A DNA stretch of 64,000 bases from Candidatus Eremiobacterota bacterium (GTDB lineage Bacteria; Vulcanimicrobiota; Vulcanimicrobiia; Vulcanimicrobiales; Vulcanimicrobiaceae), in the NCBI GenBank assembly GCA_019235885.1, contig JAFAKB010000014.1, positions 1 to 64,000 of the forward strand, in the 5' to 3' direction. The notes below the pieces were generated by a model that was not told the origin of the DNA, made no database searches, and was given only the letters and a program-made list of their open reading frames with translations. Each line of letters begins with the position of its first letter. Within the stretch, counting starts at the first letter, position 1. Shown in pieces: positions 60,435 to 64,000 of this stretch. Both the position numbers and the translations under genes were made by a program.

Positions 60435-60551
60435 ATGGACAAAGCACCGAACGAGCCGCTTCCGGCGACGCTTACTTTCGTCTTCGCGCTCGGCGCGTTG
60501 ATCGCGGTCGGGTGGGTCGCGATGTACGTGCTGCTTCGCGCGAGGTGGTGA
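60435..60551 (+). CDS. ba3-type cytochrome c oxidase subunit IIa
   Basis: A 38-residue gene: a short polar start (MDKAPNEPLPATLT) then one membrane helix (FVFALGALIAVGWVAMYVLL) and RARW. Size, single helix and position two bases before subunit II match subunit IIa of Thermus ba3 oxidase (34 residues, also opening with a short polar peptide). First gene of the IIa-II-I operon. Confidence 0.75.
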   Translation: MDKAPNEPLPATLTFVFALGALIAVGWVAMYVLLRARW

Positions 60552-60553
60552 CG

Positions 60554-61021
60554 ATGCACATCCACCCTCAGGAGCGCCTCTGGATGGCGTTCGGGACGGC
60601 AATCCTCGTGTTTTTCGCCGCGGTGGTGACGACCTCCGCGATCGTCGACGGTTTCGTGCCGCCGAGCCGCATACAGAGCATCGATCCGACCAAAGTGGCG
60701 CAGACGCCTCCCTTCGACCGCCCCGGCCTGCACAAGGTCGCCGACCGCGCGTACGAGGCGTACTACGTCGCGCGCGTCTTCTCGTTCAACCCGGCGGAGA
60801 TCCGCATCCCCGTAGGGTCGCGCGTCACGTTCTACGTCACGAGCGCCGACGTCGAGCATGGCTTCAGCATCCCGGAAACCGGCGTAAACACGATGGTGAC
60901 GCCGGGCTGGGTCAGCAGCGTCTCGCACACGTTCAACCGGCGCGGTACGTTTCTGCTCGTTTGCAATGAGTACTGCGGCGCGAGCCATCACAACATGGCC
61001 GCCAAGGTGACGGTGGAATGA
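60554..61021 (+). CDS. Cytochrome c oxidase subunit II (ba3-type)
   Basis: 155 residues with one N-terminal membrane helix (WMAFGTAILVFFAAVVTTSA) and a periplasmic CuA domain. CuA ligands: His in ADVEHGFSI and Cys-x3-Cys-x3-His-x2-Met in CNEYCGASHHNM, with Glu in CNEYC. Only one helix, as in ba3/B-type oxidases, rather than two. ATG 60554 is chosen at the start of homology. Its stop overlaps the subunit I start. Confidence 0.94.
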   Translation: MHIHPQERLWMAFGTAILVFFAAVVTTSAIVDGFVPPSRIQSIDPTKVAQTPPFDRPGLHKVADRAYEAYYVARVFSFNPAEIRIPVGSRVTFYVTSADVEHGFSIPETGVNTMVTPGWVSSVSHTFNRRGTFLLVCNEYCGASHHNMAAKVTVE

Positions 61022-62715
61022 TGGCCTCGACGATTCAGGTTCCGACGACGCCAAATGCTCCGGGCGGCGCGCCGGAAAGCCTTGCGCTGTCGCGGGCGGG
61101 CGGAGACCTGCTCGTTCTCACCCACGTTTACACTGCGACCGCCGTGCTTGGACTCGGCGCGCTGTTCGGGCTACTGCAGGCGTTATCGCGCGCGAACCTC
61201 ATCGTGCTGCCCGCCGGCTTCGACTACTACCGTATGCTGACGGCGCACGGCGTGCTCATGGCGCTCGTGTTCACGACGTTCTTCATCACCGGGCTCTTCA
61301 CGTTCGCCGTGTACCGCGCCATCCCGCGGGTGCGTTCCTTGCGGCTGGGCTGGATCGGGTACGTCGTGATGCTTGTCGGCACGACCATGGCCGCGGTCGC
61401 GATCCTGGATGGCAGCGCCAGTGTCCTCTACACGTTCTACGCGCCGCTCAAGGCGAGCCCGCTCTTCTATTTCGGCGCGACGATCCTGGTGCTCGGCACC
61501 TGGACGGTGGGCGCGGACATCTTCCTCAACGTGGCCTGGTACAAGCGTGAACGGCCGAACGAGCGGATTCCGCTGCCGGCCTTCATGGCGACCTGCACGA
61601 TGATCATGTGGGTCATCGCAACGCTCGGCGTCGTGGCGGAGATGGCGTTGCTGATTCCGTGGTCGCTCGGCTGGACCAGCGGCATCGACGTCGGCCTCAC
61701 GAGAATGTTCTTCTGGTATTTCGGCCACCCGCTGGTCTACTTCTGGATCATGGGCGCCTATACGATATGGTACACCGTCGTCCCAACGACGTACAAGGGT
61801 ACGGTGTTCAGCGATGGCCTGACGCGACTGGTCTTTCTGATGCTGCTCCTGCTTTCGACGCCGGTCGGGCTGCACCACCAGTACCTTGATCCCGGCGTAG
61901 CCGCCGGCTGGAAGTGGCTGCACGCGATGACGACGTACTGCGTCGTGATCCCCTCGTTCATGACGGCGTTCGCAATTTTCGCCAGCTTTGAGCTCGGCGC
62001 GCGCAACGCCGGCGTGCGCGGCTTCTTCAACGTCGTGCGGTGGTTGCCGTGGAAGAACCCGGTCTTCGCCGGGCCGGCGCTCGGGATGATCTTGTTCATC
62101 TTCGGCGGCTTCGGCGGGATCGTGAACAACTCGTACTCGATGGACGTGCTCGTGCACAACACGATGTGGATCGTCGGGCACTTCCACATCACGGTCGGCG
62201 GCCCGGTCGCGCTGACGTTCGTGGCGGCCTCGTACGGCCTGATCCCGGCACTCACCGGGCGCAAGCTCTTCGCGCCTCGGCTGGCGCTCGTGCAGGTCTA
62301 CACGTGGTTCGTCGGGATGTCGATCATGTCGATCGCAATGCACTGGGCCGGACTGCTCGGCTCTCCGCGGCGTACCGCGGACGTCACGTACTTCGGCGCT
62401 CAGGGAGCGGCGACGTGGCACACCGCATCGCTGTGGGCTGCCGTAGGCGGGACCATCCTCGCGGCCTCCGTCCTGATGTTCATCGTCGTGGCGACGGGTA
62501 CGTACTTCGCAAACCAGCCGGCCGAGTCGAAGCCGCAGTTCGACTTTGCGCCCGCGCGTGCGGGCGACGACGCCGTCGCTACGCCTGCCGTCCTCGATCG
62601 TCTCGGCCGCTGGGGACTCATAGCGATCGCGCTAGCGCTCCTTGCCTACGCCGGACCCGTCATCCAACAAATCGAAGCGCACGCGTACCTCGCGCCCGGC
62701 ATGCGGACGTGGTAG
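61018..62715 (+). CDS. Cytochrome c oxidase subunit I (ba3/B-type)
   Basis: 565 residues, about 12-13 membrane helices. Heme and CuB ligands: TAHGVLMALVFTTFF (low-spin heme His), WYFGHPLVYFWIM (His and cross-linked Tyr), LHHQYLDPG (two His), GHFHITVGG (two His). Subunit I and II lengths and the preceding IIa gene place it in the B (ba3) family of proton-pumping oxidases with high oxygen affinity. Last bases overlap the SCO gene by seven. Confidence 0.96.
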   Translation: MMASTIQVPTTPNAPGGAPESLALSRAGGDLLVLTHVYTATAVLGLGALFGLLQALSRANLIVLPAGFDYYRMLTAHGVLMALVFTTFFITGLFTFAVYRAIPRVRSLRLGWIGYVVMLVGTTMAAVAILDGSASVLYTFYAPLKASPLFYFGATILVLGTWTVGADIFLNVAWYKRERPNERIPLPAFMATCTMIMWVIATLGVVAEMALLIPWSLGWTSGIDVGLTRMFFWYFGHPLVYFWIMGAYTIWYTVVPTTYKGTVFSDGLTRLVFLMLLLLSTPVGLHHQYLDPGVAAGWKWLHAMTTYCVVIPSFMTAFAIFASFELGARNAGVRGFFNVVRWLPWKNPVFAGPALGMILFIFGGFGGIVNNSYSMDVLVHNTMWIVGHFHITVGGPVALTFVAASYGLIPALTGRKLFAPRLALVQVYTWFVGMSIMSIAMHWAGLLGSPRRTADVTYFGAQGAATWHTASLWAAVGGTILAASVLMFIVVATGTYFANQPAESKPQFDFAPARAGDDAVATPAVLDRLGRWGLIAIALALLAYAGPVIQQIEAHAYLAPGMRTW

Positions 62716-63437
62716 CCGGCCCGCCGCCGCCCGCGATCGCCGTGCGCGCAACGGCGCCGGCGCCACGCGCTTACGTGCCGGTGTTGCACGAAGGCGACGC
62801 GGTGCCGGACGCCGCGCTGGTTGACCAGCGCGGCCGGCCGTTCTCGTTCGAGAAGACCGGCGGCCGCGTGTCGATCGTCTCGTTCATTTACACGCGCTGC
62901 GCAGACGCGCGAATGTGCCCGCTCGTCTCCGCGAAGTTCGCGCGCATCCAGCGCGAGCTGCGCGGTGCGCCGATCCGCCTGGTCGAAGTGACGCTCGATC
63001 CCGCATTCGATACGCGCGCGGTGCTCGCGCGGTACGGGGCGCGATACGGCGCTGATCCGGCGATCTGGACGCTGGTTACCGGCGAACCCGGAACCGTTGG
63101 GACTGTCGCGGAGCGGTTCGGAATCGTCATCGACCGCCCGCTGCCCTCACTCGTCGTCCACACCGAGGCGGCGATCGTTCTCGACGGCCGGGGCCGCATC
63201 GCGAAGGTTCTCGACGGCGCCGACTGGGCTCCGGAGGATGTGCTTTCGGTCGCGCGCGAGACGGCCGGCGCCGATACGAACCTCGTACGGCGTCTTCGCC
63301 TTTGGCTGGGCAGCTCGGCCAGCGCGCTGTGCGGCGCAAGCAAAACCGGCCCGATCACGGTGAGCGGAGCGCTCGCGTTGTTGCTTGCGTTCAGCGCCGC
63401 CTTCGGAACGCTGGTCCGGAAGTCGTTGGCGCGCTAA
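62709..63437 (+). CDS. SCO1/SenC-type copper chaperone
   Basis: 242 residues from GTG 62709, which overlaps the oxidase stop. Thioredoxin-like fold with SFIYTRCADARMCPLVSAKF: the two Cys are separated by five residues, as in the CPLPxxCP variants, and the distant His is in SLVVHTEAAIVLDG. A C-terminal membrane anchor (ITVSGALALLLAFSAAFGTL) is unusual, most SCO proteins being N-terminally anchored, and no signal peptide is evident at this start. Assembly of the CuA centre of the neighbouring oxidase is the likely task. Confidence 0.85.
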   Translation: MVAGPPPPAIAVRATAPAPRAYVPVLHEGDAVPDAALVDQRGRPFSFEKTGGRVSIVSFIYTRCADARMCPLVSAKFARIQRELRGAPIRLVEVTLDPAFDTRAVLARYGARYGADPAIWTLVTGEPGTVGTVAERFGIVIDRPLPSLVVHTEAAIVLDGRGRIAKVLDGADWAPEDVLSVARETAGADTNLVRRLRLWLGSSASALCGASKTGPITVSGALALLLAFSAAFGTLVRKSLAR

Positions 63438-63447
63438 CCGCGCGCCG

Positions 63448-63963
63448 CTAGGCCTTGTGCTTTGCGGCTTCGGTCTGCTCGTGCGCGGCGCGCAACTCGG
63501 CGCCCACGCCCTCCAGCAGCGCGCCGAGGGTCGCGTGCGCGATGCGGCGGCCGACGACGTCGTCGAAGAATTTGCCGGCGATGCCGGCCGGCGGCTCGTA
63601 CCGGCCGCTGAGCTCGAGCACGCACTCGCCGTAGTCCTCGCCGGCGCGCAGGGTCAGCGTGCCGTCAAAACCCGGCGTCGGGAGGCCGCGCTGGGTTTGG
63701 CCGGCATCCCACGTGATCCCGTACCGCGAGGTGAAGTTCGCCGTCCCGGGGATGCGCTTCGTCGTCGCGGTGACGTCGCGGACGATCGCGCGTCCTTCCC
63801 CCATCGGCGCGACCAGCGTCAGCGCGCAGTGGCCACCGGCTGCGCCGTGCGCGAGCCCGAGCCGGCGTTCGAACGCGCCGAAAGCTTGCACGTACGGCGC
63901 TTCGATGTAGATCCGCTCGCGAACCGAGGACAGCTGACCGAGCATACCGGACATCGTGCGCAC
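63448..63963 (-). CDS. SRPBCC-like protein, CoxG-type
   Basis: 171 residues from GTG 63963, which overlaps the stop of the next minus-strand gene (TAGTG). START/SRPBCC layout: ERIYIEAPYVQAFGAFERRL, CVLELSGRYEPPAGIAGKFF, DDVVGRRIAHATLGALLEGV. It shares the tail motif with 52625-53092. Convergent with the oxidase-SCO operon. Confidence 0.7.
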   Translation of the reverse strand: MRTMSGMLGQLSSVRERIYIEAPYVQAFGAFERRLGLAHGAAGGHCALTLVAPMGEGRAIVRDVTATTKRIPGTANFTSRYGITWDAGQTQRGLPTPGFDGTLTLRAGEDYGECVLELSGRYEPPAGIAGKFFDDVVGRRIAHATLGALLEGVGAELRAAHEQTEAAKHKA

Positions 63964-64000
63964 TAGCTCTGCGCGACCAGGATGCGCTTAAGCTCGGCGA
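63963..64000 (-). CDS. C-terminal end of a probable MmyB-like regulator (partial)
   Basis: Only the last 11-12 codons are in the window: AELKRILVAQS then TAG. The MmyB-like regulator at 44364-45275 ends FKPVLVAQS, and the two 3' ends match closely at the DNA level too. So a paralog of that regulator probably lies to the right, coupled to the SRPBCC-like gene by a TAGTG overlap. Confidence 0.45.
   Translation of the reverse strand, partial: AELKRILVAQS

Overview
The window is very GC-rich chromosomal DNA from a diderm, aerobic bacterium. Many secreted or lipid-anchored proteins, porin-like proteins, a ba3-type oxidase and TTG/GTG/CTG starts are present. The repeated lipoprotein module containing PAYVSAGT, together with the overall gene content, reminds me of uncultured lineages such as Eremiobacterota (WPS-2). 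That placement is inference; no rRNA or other decisive marker is present. I saw no tRNA, rRNA, CRISPR array or insertion sequence.

Layout. 0.1-2 kb: small SH3-like protein, gamma-carbonic anhydrase, YeiH transporter. 2-6.5 kb (minus): rpsR-rplI-Lon-family protease-dnaB-VOC, a housekeeping operon with touching genes. 6.5-9.5 kb: two coupled membrane proteins, an FAD oxidoreductase, PPK2. 9.6-13.6 kb: three secreted lipoproteins, two of them beta-propellers sharing an N-terminal module. 13.6-17.9 kb: a large LuxR-type ATPase regulator, a SnoaL-like protein, an O-methyltransferase. 18-23.2 kb (minus): S9 peptidase, two SDRs and thymidine kinase, the last three overlapping stop to start. 23-36 kb: a second FAD oxidoreductase, a ferritin/CDGSH fusion, metal- and stress-related genes, and an ECF42-like sigma factor with its DGPF partner.

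36-47 kb is the most interesting part. It holds a phosphoketolase-acetate kinase operon preceded by a PhoB-type response regulator and a 57-residue fragment of a histidine kinase H-box domain. Three tandem universal stress proteins, a cytochrome c, a decayed acetyltransferase, a MmyB-like regulator and envelope-stress proteins follow. The intergenic regions here carry tandem heptamers (GTGAACG/GCGAAGG type) repeated with exact 11-bp phase. The same motif reappears at 59.7-60.4 kb in front of the cupredoxin operon, a PPOX-family protein and the ba3 oxidase operon. I propose one PhoB-like regulon joining acetyl-phosphate metabolism, stress proteins and terminal respiration.

47-48 kb is a RelE/Phd-like toxin-antitoxin pair. 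48.1-51.5 kb is visibly less GC-rich and looks acquired: an AlbA_2-domain protein diverges from an Mrr_N-type putative nuclease. At 51.6-52.5 kb two small genes, one an XRE regulator, sit behind a promoter carrying a perfect Gram-positive-type LexA box. 52.6-55.4 kb: a SRPBCC-like protein diverging from a hybrid histidine kinase. 55.5-64 kb is respiratory: heme-binding porin-like protein, YceI, diheme oxidase, cupredoxin, and ba3 oxidase subunits IIa-II-I with SCO. A second SRPBCC-like gene, overlapping the end of another probable MmyB-like regulator, closes the window.
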